DNA from: Solanum dulcamara
Taxonomy: Eukaryota > Streptophyta > Magnoliopsida > Solanales > Solanaceae
Assembly (NCBI RefSeq): GCF_947179165.1
Contig: NC_077240.1
Location: 52,334,001 to 52,398,000 of the forward strand
Reading direction: 5' to 3'
DNA length: 64,000 nucleotides
The position numbers and the translations under genes were made by a program. This document shows, piece by piece, positions 45,131-56,160 of the stretch; the stretch's first letter is position 1; each line of letters begins with the position of its first letter. Under the pieces are notes generated by a model. That model was not told where the DNA came from. It did not search any database and was given only the letters and a program-made list of their open reading frames with translations.

Positions 45131-47166
45131 GCTCATCTAGGTTAGTCTTATGGGTTTATGTTGCCTTGACTTAGAGGTAGTGCTCAAAGTGTTTTTGGTG
45201 GTGCTTCAGGTGTTCAGGACGAGGTTGGTCATAATCCGTTCTATGCTTATATAGTCCGGCAAGAAGCCGAGGATCCAAGTGATAGTTATATTGTGAAATC
45301 TAGTTGTTTTACCCTTCATTACCTATATTGTGTGTTTTGGGGGGTTTTCATAACCATACATGCCTACTTGATTTGTTACTTTCCCATGACTGTGGTAGTA
45401 GCCTTACTTGGACTTATGTATATACGTTCAGTGTTGTAGCTAATTTTGTTTAGTAGTGGATCGACTAGGTCAAGTTTTTCTGTTAAGTAGTAGCAGTTGA
45501 GAAACTCCCCGTGCCTTTACCTTGGTGGCTTGATATGAATTTGCGACCGGGGTAGTTAGCTGCTACCTTTTTATCTCCCTTAGCATTGATTTTTTTTGTG
45601 GTGCCAACTCTTATTAGATAGGTGGCTAGACCAACTTGTTAGTTCTAGGAGTGGTGTTATTGGAGGATCTAGTTGGCGTTAAGGGTCGCCTTAGTTGCAT
45701 GTTATCCCCGTTGGGTTAGTGGTTGAATGTCTCCTATTATCATTGTGAATAGCTAGCCTTAGTTCGATTAGTATTTCCCTCCAGACATTCTAGTTTTCTT
45801 GGCTTAAACAACTGTCTCCATTGCTTGGCATCGTTAGGTTCATAACTGAAAGATTGGTAGTTAGGAGATTTTTTGTTGTTGTAGTTGCGAGAAAGGTAGT
45901 ATAGCCTTCGATGGTTTTGTGGTAATCCTAGTTGTTTTTCTCTTTCCCTTGCCTTGGTCTTGTTCCTGAATACAAAGTGGTAGTCCATTCATCCAACTTG
46001 TTGAATTTATCTATTTTGAGGGTTTTTGGTGCTTGGCTATGGATAGTTGAGGATTTGGGAAGTGTAATCTCTCTTTCAGCATCATTACTATTGGTATTAG
46101 TTCTCTATGGCTATATTAGTAGCTCTCGAGGTTTGGGTTGTTAGTTAGAGTTGGAGTAGTGGTGTTCCTGATTGGCTTTAGATAAAGCTTAAGTTGGAAG
46201 TTGGAAAGTTGTTTAGAAGGTTCATCTACGGGATGGGGTCAAAGTAATTCATAGAGTCTGTGATTTGAACTTGTTAGGATGCGAGGTTTGCCCTTGATGT
46301 ATTCGATAGATTGAGGTGCTTGTGAGTCAGAGTTAGTGCTATTGGACCATTACCAATCAGTTGTTCATAGTTGTGCGCCACCTATCGACTTGGTTTCCCT
46401 TGGTCAAGGATGGTTGGCTCAGATTTGAGGTGGCAGAGTGGTTTGTGGGAATTAGTGTCGGTTATGTAGAAGTTCTGATAGTAGGAGTATGTCACTTGGG
46501 TTGGACTTAGTCCAGTCTTGTTGTTTGCGGGATAATCCTCCTTTGGAGGCGAGCTTTTAGTTTCAGAAGGTGGGTTTCAATTTCGATTGTTGGTTGTTGA
46601 AGTTGAGATTTGAATTTTGGGCGTTGCCCTAGGTTGTCTTTCTTGGTTTGGTTGTGGTCGTCCCTTGAAGTTCAGTTGTAGTGGGTGACTCTCTTGAGGT
46701 TTGAGCGGTGTGGTCCTGTAAGCAAGTTCCAGATGACGTTGGAGGTTTCTAGGGTAGCTATGGACCGGCAGAACGCCCTTGGTGGCTTGGAGAAGGCGGA
46801 GTTAGGAGCTTAAGACAAGTCCTTAGAACTTTGATTTAAGTTGCATCTGTCATGGTCCTGTGTTTCTCATTTAAGAGGTTTTAGTGTAGTTTGGTCTTCC
46901 TCAGAGGAATCTTGTGTTTTCAATCAAGTTCGGGTTAATTGGGAGGGAGTTGGAGCACAAAAAGGGATTTGAAGGAGTTTTTTGAGTCTAAAGTGAATTT
47001 GAGTTTTTTCCTCTCATCCTGAATTCTGTGAAGGCATTGTTCGACCTGAGAGGGTGTCTGAGGTACTGACGGAACATGTGGCCCCAATACCCTTATCTTA
47101 TCATGACTAGAGGTTTTGTCTCTCTTGCTACTTTCGCGGATGAAAGTCTTTTTTAGTAGTGGATGT
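45131..47166 (+). other. Degenerate internal region of element D
   Basis: Near 45220-45300 a frame reads GHNPFYAYIVRQEAED and SYIVKSSC, which may be the gag-protease boundary. Beyond that I find no RT, RNase H or integrase motif. The last bases, GCGGATGAAAGTC through GTGGATGT (47137-47166), sit where the polyprotein end and purine tract should be, directly before TGTAATGACC. The remaining 1.8 kb is unrecognised GT-rich sequence without long frames. Confidence 0.45.
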
Positions 47167-47471
47167 TGTAATGACCCTCCCGGCCATTTTCTTTGTTTTC
47201 TGATCTTTTCAGCATTTAGAGCTCTCTTGTAGAGACCCTAAGTCATTTATGACTTGCTGGCACTGAATGTTAGATCGCCTGGTCATTTGTTTGGATTTTA
47301 CAGTCGTTTCCTTGTTTTGGAGTTCTTGGTGTTTGTACGGTTGACTTAGATCAAAACTCCAAGAAAACGACCTCAGAACGGAATTTTGATGGTTCCATTA
47401 GTTTCGAAATGGCCAAATTAAGCTAGGAGCATGGTCGACATGAGTATAGAGTCATTCAGTGGGGTTTGAGG
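47167..47471 (+). repeat. 3' LTR of element D, piece 1
   Basis: It starts TGTAATGACCCTCCCGG, aligns with 24720-24880, then continues into LTR sequence deleted from the 5' copy. It is interrupted by the hAT element after GTTTGAGG (47464-47471). Confidence 0.88.
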
Positions 47472-48034
47472 TAAAACTGTCAAATGGGTCGAGACCAGAT
47501 CGGGTATTGGCCCATCAAAAAAAAATTTGGGCCGGTCTGATGTATTTTTGGCCTCGGACCGGTACCGCCCAGGTTAGACAAAATTATTTTTTTCGGAAAT
47601 TCCAAATGTTGGGCCAGATTCAAAAAGAGTTGTTGGGCCCAACAACTATATAGCCTTTGGCCTAACGACCAAATCTGAATATATGGCTATTTTTTAAAAA
47701 AAATAATTTAACTAATCAATTTTTTTCTATAAATATCTACAACATTTAATCATTTTTTCCACCAATAATCATCTAATTCTCTCAATTCTTTCTCAATTTC
47801 TCAATTCTCTCTTAGAGTGATATCAATCTTTTATTATTTTTTGCAATTAACAACATCAAGTGGAAGTTTTTTCAACTTTCAAGTGGTCAACATTTCATCA
47901 ATTTTATGATTCTTTTTTGATTCCAGCAATTTGATATAATCGTTCCTTCTCTTCTTTTTATTTAGTAAATTGATTTTAATATATTTAAATATTTAATTTT
48001 TGTGTTTATAATTTTTATTAGTTTAATTTGCATA

Positions 48035-49237
48035 ATGGATAGATTAAAAAATATAGATAAAAGTGTTAAAAATTTTTGTCTCAGCGGAGGTAGTGGTAGT
48101 AAGAAAAAAGTGCTTCCGGTAGAGGTAGTACAAGTAGAAATTATTCTCGTATGTTTGAAGCACCACCTAGTGAATTTTGAGAAATAGGTGTGGTGCACAT
48201 GATATGAATGGAGATAAATTTTAAGAAAATTACGGTATAGAAGAACCAAATGAATTTGAAGTAGAAATAGAACAAGATGATAATGATGATGTGGATGTTA
48301 CATCAACCAGTCCTGATGTAGATTTAGATAATGCTCAATCTAGAACTGTTAATCTTCCTCCACGACCTGTAATAGAAAAAAAAACTAGTATTATATGACA
48401 TTATTTTGAACGCATAGCCAGAACAACTAAAGTTCACTGTAAAGAGTATCAAAAAAAAATCGAGCATAAGACCGAGAGTAATAGAGGTAGAATGGGTCAA
48501 TTGACTAGACATCTAAACAATGAGCATCCTGGTTGATAAGAACGAATAGGGGGTGCTACTGGGCCAGTTCAAGGTAGAATAAACCCATAGACCGAAAAAT
48601 TAACGGGGACGTATAATAAAATGATGGACCGTAAAAAGATAGCGAAAATTATAGATGTGGGTTGTCTACCTTTTTCATTTGCTTCTTCTGATACTTTTAT
48701 TCATTATATACAATCAATTTATAATCTCATGTTTAACGGTATTCCTAGAAGTACTTGTAGATCCAGTATTTTTAGACTTCATGGACAATATGCATATTAT
48801 TTACGTTGGTTATTAATAAATCGTTCATGTAGAATTTCACTTATTTCTGATCTTGGTCGTGCTATAAATAAAAATGATTATTTAACTGTTACTTGTAATT
48901 GAATAGATAGTGTTTTTGTTATGCAAAAACGTATTTTAGCATTTCAATATGATGAAGACCAAAGACATAATGCACAATTTATTTCTGATTCTTTATCAAT
49001 GGTTGCAATGCCATGGATGTTTTAGTTTGCCTCAGAGATTATATTAGATTAGAGTGTAGGAATAAAGGAAGAGTAGAAGATACAAAAGAAGACGAAGAAC
49101 TTGAAGAAATAATGTTAATTAGAGATCCTTCGGCACAATCTAGTCCAAAATACGGATTAGTTAATTTTGAAAATTATGAGCCAAATCTTGTTAATGTTAA
49201 TATAGATGAATTGGAGAAAATGATTCGAAATATATAG
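48035..49237 (+). pseudogene. hAT transposase (BED zinc finger type), internally deleted
   Basis: ATG at 48035 opens MDRLKNIDKSVKNF, followed by a frame break into an acidic segment (VEIEQDDNDDVDVTSTSPDV). A degraded BED zinc finger lies near 48395-48535 (HYFERIARTTKVHCKEYQKK, then MGQLTRHLNNEHPG, with the second Cys lost). The open frame 48621-48902 matches the N-terminal transposase region of RICESLEEPER-like hATs: DVGCLPFSFASSDTFIHYIQ, LMFNGIPRSTCRSS, ISDLGRAINKNDYLTVTCN, and then after a stop MQKRILAFQYDED. The sequence then jumps to a C-terminal acidic tail (MDVLVCLRDYIRLECRNKGR, to LEKMIRNI at 49237). The central catalytic region and the hAT dimerisation domain are missing. It cannot transpose itself. 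Confidence 0.78.
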
Positions 49238-49439
49238 AAGTTACAATTTATTATATACAACTACTTGTAAGTTTGTAACCATGTTTTGAATTTTATCAAT
49301 ATATTAATAAAGTCAAAGTCTTTGCATTTCTTAATTTTTTTCCTACAAAATTTGTATGATTCAATTAAATAATTATTTTTGTTTTACATAAATCATCTAA
49401 GAAAAATTAAATTTGTAGTCTCGACAAGATTTCAAGACT

Positions 49440-50870
49440 TGAAAAATATTATTATAATAAATAGTATATTATGAGCATATTTGTTATACATTGTAAGTAT
49501 ATATAATATATAATGTACGTAATAGATAGTATATTGTCAGTATATTAGATATATATTATAAGTATATATAATATATAATATAAGTAATAGATTGTATATT
49601 GTCAGTATATTATATATACATTGTAAGTATATATAATATAATGTAAGTAACAGATAGTATATTGTGAGTATATTAGATATACATTGTAGGTATATATATA
49701 TTATAAAATAAGTCTATATATACTAATAGATAGTATATTGTGAGTACATATTAGATATACATTGTAAGTACATATAATGTAAGTATATCACTATAATAGA
49801 TAGTATAATGTTAGTATACTTGATATATATAGTATGTATATATAGTATAATGTAAGTATATGCATACTAATAGATAGTTTATTGTGAGTATATAGTGAGT
49901 ATATTATTATAATAGATAGTATATTGTGAGTATATTAGATATATATTATAAGTATATATATAATATATAACATAAGTATATATATACTAATAGATGATAT
50001 ATTGTGAGTATATTATCTATACATCATAAGTATATATAATGTAAATATATCACTATAATAGATAGTATAATGTTAGATACTTGATATATATAGTACGTAT
50101 ATTTATTATAATGTAAGTATATGCATACTAATAGATAGTTTATTGTGAGTATATAGTGATTATATTATTATAATAGATAGTTTATTGTGAGTAAATTAGA
50201 TATAAATTGTAAGTATGTATAATATGTAACATACGTATATTATTATAATAGATAATATATTGTGATTATATTAGATATACATTGTAAGTATATATAATGT
50301 ACGCATATCACTATAATAGATAGTATAATGTTAGTATACTTGATATACATAATACGTATATATAGTATAATGTAAGTATATACATACTAATAGGTAGTAT
50401 ATTATGAGCATATAATGAGTATATTATTATAATAGATAGGTAGTATATTATGAGCATATAATGAGTATATTATTATATTGTGAGTATATTAGATATACAT
50501 TGTAAGTATGTATAATATATAACATAAGTATATTATTATAATAGATAGTATATTGTGATTATATTAGATATTCATTGTAAGTATATAACTATAATAGATA
50601 GTATAATGTTAGTATACTTGATATACATAATACATATATATAGTATAATGTAAGTATATACATACTAATAGATAGTATATTGTGAGTATATTTGATATAC
50701 TTTGTAATTATAAATATATATGTATACTATATAATTAATTATATCACTATAATATATAGTATAATGTTAGTATATTAGATATAGATTGTAAGTATATATA
50801 TATATAAAATATGTAATTAAGTATATCACTATAATAGATAGTATATTGTGAGTATATAATTTATTATTAT
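49440..50870. repeat. AT-rich degenerate tandem array inside the hAT element
   Basis: About 1.4 kb of recurring words GATAGTATATTGTGAGTATA, TTAGATATACATTGTAAGTA and ATATCACTATAATAGATAGT, in higher-order blocks with small indels. There is no coding potential. It lies between the transposase tail and the right inverted repeat. Confidence 0.88.
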
Positions 50871-51151
50871 TACTTCTAAATTAACTAGATAACGATATAC
50901 GATATTGATGATTGACTCAATTTTTGAATACATAAATGCCAAAAAAACAAATCAAGCCCAATGGGCCGCCCCAGCCGCCCATTAAGCCCGAACCTATACC
51001 CTTAATGGGTCATGGGCCGGTTTTTAATACATTTTTCACTGTGGAGACCGGCCCGACTAGGCCTATGAAGAGTCCGATCCGACCCGGTACTCCCATGGCC
51101 CAAAAAAAAAGTATGCCGGTCTGACCTGTTCCGGCCTACTTAACACCCTTA

Positions 51152-54100
51152 GTTTGAGGCCATTTGACGCTTTAGCCTTTGAAATTTGGCCTATGATTGA
51201 CTTTGATGAATATTTTTAGAAAAAGCGCTCGAATTAAAATTCTGTCAGGGCGGTTAGCTTTGGAATTTCGAGTTTGGTCTAGAACGATGGAAATTTCGAT
51301 TGCTCCATTGAGTCTGGAACCTCAAAATTGGTGGGGCAACATAGTTTGTTTGCTTGTATGGGGTTCAAAACAAATCCTTAGCACCCCATCGGAGTCTTGG
51401 CCATTTTCAAAACTTAGCTGATATAGCTGAGTCTGGTGCCGTTGCTATAGAGTCCCCTGGTCGCTAAAGCAAAAGGGATTTTGCTACAACGACCATACCC
51501 ATTGGGCAGGTGTCGCTTAAGCGACTGGAAGTTTTCTAAAGCAACTGGTAGCTTACGCCATAGGGTGTCGCTAAATCGAGCCTTGCCTTTTTTGAGGTGG
51601 TCGCTTTTGGGATGATTATGGACTTAAATTAGTCTCGTTTCTTGATATTTCCTCCAACTTCAAAGTTCCATATCTGGAGTTCTACAACTTTGTTTTGGGT
51701 GATTTGAAGACCAACATGTTCGAGAAGTTCATGTCTACAGATTGGAGTGCTCGGTGTTAGCTCGATTCTCTCTATTTGAGGTAATTTTGCGAGTTTAGCT
51801 GTTGTGTTTTCGTCCATTAAGGCTTTAATGGCCATTTTATTGCATGGAATGATTTCTATGTTTTCGTGCATCAAATTGTGTTGCAATTTGAAACATAAGT
51901 TCATTTAACTGAAATGCACATTTTTGTAGAGTCAAATTTGGGATTCCCAGTTCAGGTTCCACAATCTCATTTTAGACTCAATTTTGGGTCCATCTCCGAA
52001 AAATGCGAATTATATGTCAAAACATTTGTATTGATGTCGTGATTGATATTTGTTTAGCGTGGCAGCAATTGGAGGTGATTTGGAGGTCGAGAACTTCTAA
52101 TTGGTGGATCTGGAGCGTGCGTGATCGGCTTCAGGGTGGGTTATGGTCCCCCACTTTGATTGGACTTTAGTAGATATTACTTCATATATATTCCATGTGA
52201 TTTAGATTTGTATTTGCCGAGTTTAAGGCTTTCTTCCTTCTATTCCATTTTCTTGACTCCGAGTGAGCCTTAGACTAGCGTAGTCTCTTGAAATCCTCAT
52301 CTTAGGTCTATGGATTTAATTGCGTATTGGATAGGTGAGAATATCCTTCGTAGGATTGGTATTGATGGCCTTAGTCTAGGGTTGATCCTTATATGCTTTA
52401 GCTTGTGTTTCATTGCCCTTATAGATAGAAGTAGATTCTGGTAGGGCTTGTTATGGTTGATGTGCCTTTGTTCTAGTGCCTGAGATATCTGTGGCTCATC
52501 ATATCCATAGGTTTGTCTTAGTTGTGCTTGTTGGGAGATGAGATGGCATATTTTGGGGTAAGGCATCGATCTTAGAGATATTTTTCTCCCCTAATCTGAT
52601 ATTGAGTTGGTTTTCGATTACTTTACTTTTTGTTTAGCGATAGTCTTGTGATGACATTATATCTATTATTTGTTATTGGGCTCGAGGCCGTATTTGATGA
52701 GCGATTGGACCCCAGGTTAGTTCCCTTGCCTTGTTAGTATGGTATGACTTGATATACTATTGAGACTGTATATGTGTCTTGGTTGGATACTGGTGGCGAT
52801 GGCATGCTTACATTGATTGAGCATTTTTTTATGTTTTGTGGTATGATTCTGGATTCTATGGGTTTTTCACTATTGTGTTTGAGAAGGGTTTCTCCTATTT
52901 TTACTACTTCTAAAATGGTTTTAATGGGAGTTGTATCACCCGGATAATTTGGGCACTAGTTTTGAGATTTATGAGGCATCAAGGATGTATTTCTTTATAC
53001 TGACAATTTCAAAGGCATCGAGGATGTGCTAAGTTTTATTGATATTCGGCATGGCATCATCTTTTTCACACTTTGGTTGCATCTGGGATGCCTTTAGCCT
53101 GTACTTGATTATCCTACACATCGTCGTTCTTTTCTATATCGGCATGGCAACTCACTCTCTGGTAACACTACAGGGATGCTATATGTTTGTGTAAAACCTG
53201 GTTCAAGCCCAAGAAATGTGTATGAACTTTCTGCATCCCCTATAGGCCTCTCTGCCTAGTGCACCACTAAAATGGATGAGGGAGTTGCATGGTTTCCACC
53301 TAGTAGGCCAAGGGCCCTAGTGGGTCTATACACTTGTTTTTGTAGATCTTGAGAGCCACCAATGATGTCACTATTTTTTACTATAAACTTGCATTCATTA
53401 TCATCGCCTACTAGCAATATACTTGTATGGTGTAGTCCCCTGATATTTAGGGGTCGGGGATATGTTTGTCATTGTTTGTACTTTTTAGGGGTGTGGGCGT
53501 CCGGTCGGTTATTATTTGACTATACTTGTACTTACCTCTTGTTGTATTATAGTTAGTTTGTAGGGTGTCCTAGTTTGGACTTGTGGTTGGTATTTTTCTT
53601 CTAGGTTCAGTTGGATTAGTCCGTAGGTGGCTATGTGTCTTAGCGGTGATAGTTAGTATTCCATTCCCAAGTAGTTGACTCCTACGGTGCCTTTTTATCG
53701 TAAATAGGTTGTTGGTTGGCGCTTTCAGGTGCATTTCTTGTCTATGCTCTTTTCACTATATATCCTCTGCCTTACTTCTTATCTATATTGTTTTAGTTCT
53801 TGATTAGTTACTTGTGTTGTATTTACCTTGTTTTATGTTTTCTATACTTTCTTTATCTGTGGAGCTCAGTCGGCCTATGCCTACTGAGTGCCACTCATAG
53901 GTACTCATACTACACTTTTTCCTCCTGCAGATTATAGTATGGGTTATTGCCGTTGATTTGGACTGGTGCAGAGCAACTTTTGATTTAGCGATTTGGTGAG
54001 CTCCTTGCGTTCGAATTTGTCGATTTCCATCTATGTTAGATTAATACTAGTCTTTACTTACTTTCAAGGACTTTCTATACTTATATTTGTATTTTAAAAG

Positions 54101-54343
54101 TCTTGTACTCCCATTTTTATTTAGATGCTGGATTACTGACTGATGTCAGGTCTTGGGGTGGTTTCTTGTGTTTTATTTCAGTTGTTCTTGTTCTTCTCAT
54201 TGCTATTTGCCTTCTACTTTATTCATTTATCTTTCGTTTGATAGCCTGTTGCCTCTGGTTATGGTCTAAAGGTTAAGGGTTAGGCTTACTTGCTGGTGAG
54301 TGTTATCAGGTGATATGATGTCTTGAGAAATCAGGTCATGACA
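51152..54343 (+). repeat. 3' LTR of element D, piece 2
   Basis: It begins with the right hAT duplication. 51160-51775 is the part missing from D's 5' LTR; it contains short TCGCT/GCGAC words near 51460-51600. From 51775 it aligns with 24890-26173, 29512-29936 and 38423-39291 in order. It ends AGGTCATGACA, then GATCA. Confidence 0.9.
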
Positions 54344-55316
54344 GATCAAAACCCCTAGAATTTGTATAATTGAAATGTATTGAAAAGAGAGGAACTTTGG
54401 GACTCCATGAATGGAAAGTATTCATGGATGAATTTCCAACATACCTTGATATTCAAAGCCGAAAAGAAATATATAAACAATGGAGAATCGAGTTGATCTT
54501 GAAACCCTAACTCTTTCTTGGAGAACAAGACTTGAGAGAAAACCTTGAACTCTTTTTTTGAATTTGAGTGAATGAGAGGGAATAATGAGAATTTGAAGGA
54601 TATAACTACTTATAGGGTCTGTAGGATACCCCAAAATGACATAGTATAGGTGTACAAATGATAGGAAATACCCTCATTAAAATCTTCCGAGCGACCTACG
54701 GCTGGGACCTATGGGTTGTAGGTCCTTTTACAAATCGTAGGAACAGGTTGTCAAATTGGTGTACAAAATTTCTAGCTACTGGAATTGCACCTTTGATCCT
54801 ATGGACAATGTCTACGGTTTGTTGAAAAGATTACGGGTTGTAAGGTCTAGCCGTCAAACACCCCAATGCTTAGCCAAAAATCCAAAACTCAGGACCCAAT
54901 TTACGAGTCCAATCTACGGTCCGTCAAAAGTCCTACGGGTCTTAGACCTAGCTCATCCTGATAACTTTTCAAATGATGATACTCTGAGTTTCTCAACCTC
55001 ACATAGGGGTCCTTTCTATGGATAGTAGGAACTCCTACGATCCATAGGAACCTTTCTTAGAGTGGGTCCATACTTGGTGAATTTTCCATTTTTCAGAACC
55101 CTTCCTATGGTTCGTCAAACTTCCTATAGATCATCAAGGTGACCCATCTCAGACTTTAAAGTCTTCCCAAGTACTGGGCCTTCTGCAATTGCCTTTCTAT
55201 GAGTCGTAGGACATCCTACGGGTCGTAAGATTGCATCAAATACTTTTTTACAACCTTTTATGCAACATAGTCCTTTGTTTGACCTTCCAACTTCCAAGAT
55301 CTTACATAATATCTTA
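54344..55316 (-). repeat. 5' LTR of element C, outer piece
   Basis: It begins with the right GATCA of D and continues element C's LTR ('cctagaatttgtataattgaa' equals 19251). It ends at GATCTTACA, the LTR start TGTAAGATC on the minus strand. A TATA motif on the minus strand lies at 54607-54614. The stretch 54690-55235 is rich in CTACGG and CGTAGG words. Confidence 0.88.
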
Positions 55317-55888
55317 AATTCTATTAGATATTTCAATCCAATTCCAAAACATGTTTGAGTTTCATCTTCTAGTTGATGAATTTACCAAAAAAATACACCT
55401 GGATTTGTTTAGAAATTTCACTAAACTAAAAATTTAAAAGCTCTAATTGGAGAATGCAACAATCCATTAAAGAAGCAATTGATGAAATTTTTTGAGTGAA
55501 AATATTATAGAAGAAGAATAAGAAAAATAAGAGAAATCATGAGTGTCAGAGAAAAAATGACAAAAAGGAAGGGAGAAACGATCATAGAGAGTGGAGAAAG
55601 AGAAACACAAATTATGCAAGAAGGAACTCGTGTGAAGAAGGTATCAACAAAAAGTTTTATTATAGGGTAACTCATGATGTTCGTATCGATTTATTATGTG
55701 TCTTTGCACCTAACATTGGGTAGACCTCATACAATAATGAATAACTCTACCATATTATTTATTTCAGGGCCGAAATTAACCCAGTATAAAAAAAGAATAT
55801 TTTACTTAAATTCCATAGTGAAAAAGTCCAATTACAATTTATTGCGACTTTTTTGGTAATTATCCGAATTCTCTCTTTTTCTAGATTT
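55317..55888. other. AT-rich flank right of element C, no gene seen
   Basis: The first five bases, TAATA, are the expected target duplication of C. I see no coding frame, LTR terminus or tandem repeat in the rest. Confidence 0.5.
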
Positions 55889-56160
55889 CTGATACATACG
55901 AATGACGTTGATACATCACAATTTGATACATAAGTCCTTTTCATGATTCATCGCTAGTTGATACAAACCAAACATTGTAATATTAATAAAATATATGAAT
56001 CATCTTATAACACCTAATATATCATGAACACAACAAAAATAATAGTAAAACTTATGTTTTACTGATACATTTTGTGTTAGATTTGTATCAATTAGCGATG
56101 TATCATGAAAAGGACTTATATATCAAATCGCGATGTATCAGTATCTTTCCTATGTATCAG
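55889..56160. repeat. MITE-like imperfect inverted repeat
   Basis: The arms, about 78 bp each (55889-55966 and 56082-56160), are reverse complements with few mismatches. Both contain AAGTCCTTTTCATGAT when read from the outside in, and both are studded with GATACAT/ATGTATC. A 115-base loop separates them. No target duplication was fixed. Confidence 0.72.

Larger units (their letters stand above)
47472..51151. mobile_element. hAT-superfamily DNA transposon, non-autonomous
   Basis: It is 3680 bp, flanked by a perfect 8-bp duplication GTTTGAGG (47464-47471 and 51152-51159), the hallmark size for hAT. The imperfect terminal inverted repeats are TAAAACTGTCAAATGGG (left) and TAAGGGTGTTAAGTAGG (right, reverse complement). 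Subterminal regions on both sides carry many GGCC, CCGG and GGTC words around an A or T run. The interior has a gutted hAT transposase on the plus strand (48035-49237) and a 1.4-kb AT-rich array. Removing it rejoins D's 3' LTR ('ggggtttgaggccatttgacg'). Confidence 0.9.
24720..54343 (+). mobile_element. Element D: large Ty3/gypsy-type element, hit by four later insertions
   Basis: It is flanked by GATCA (24715-24719 and 54344-54348). The left end is TCTAATGACCCTCC, a mutated TG; the right LTR starts TGTAATGACCCTCCCGG at 47167. Both LTRs end AGGTCATGACA (39291 and 54343). Net of inserts the 5' LTR is about 2.75 kb and the 3' LTR about 3.49 kb. The difference is one deletion of roughly 740 bases in the 5' copy, near 24890. 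The internal region holds a degraded gag but no RT, RNase H or integrase that I can recognise. D was therefore either non-autonomous or has decayed beyond reading. Confidence 0.88.
18607..55316 (-). mobile_element. Element C: Ty3/gypsy root element of the nest
   Basis: A minus-strand element, related to A, that hosts A in its left LTR and D in its right LTR. Visible parts: left LTR fragment (18607 to about 20150), a protease-RT linker fragment, gag (split by a 1.2-kb insert), and the right (5') LTR in two pieces (23418-24719 and 54349-55316). The left end is beyond the window. Most of pol is deleted. The LTR terminus is GATCTTACA at 55316; the next bases, TAATA, would be its target duplication. 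Removing D (24720-54343 plus one GATCA) joins the two right-LTR pieces into 2270 bp that align with the left LTR. Confidence 0.87.

Noticed and set aside
49440..50870. CRISPR-like or centromere-type satellite
   Set aside because: Units are variable, AT-rich and inside hAT termini; there is no repeat-spacer structure and the span is too short for a centromeric array.
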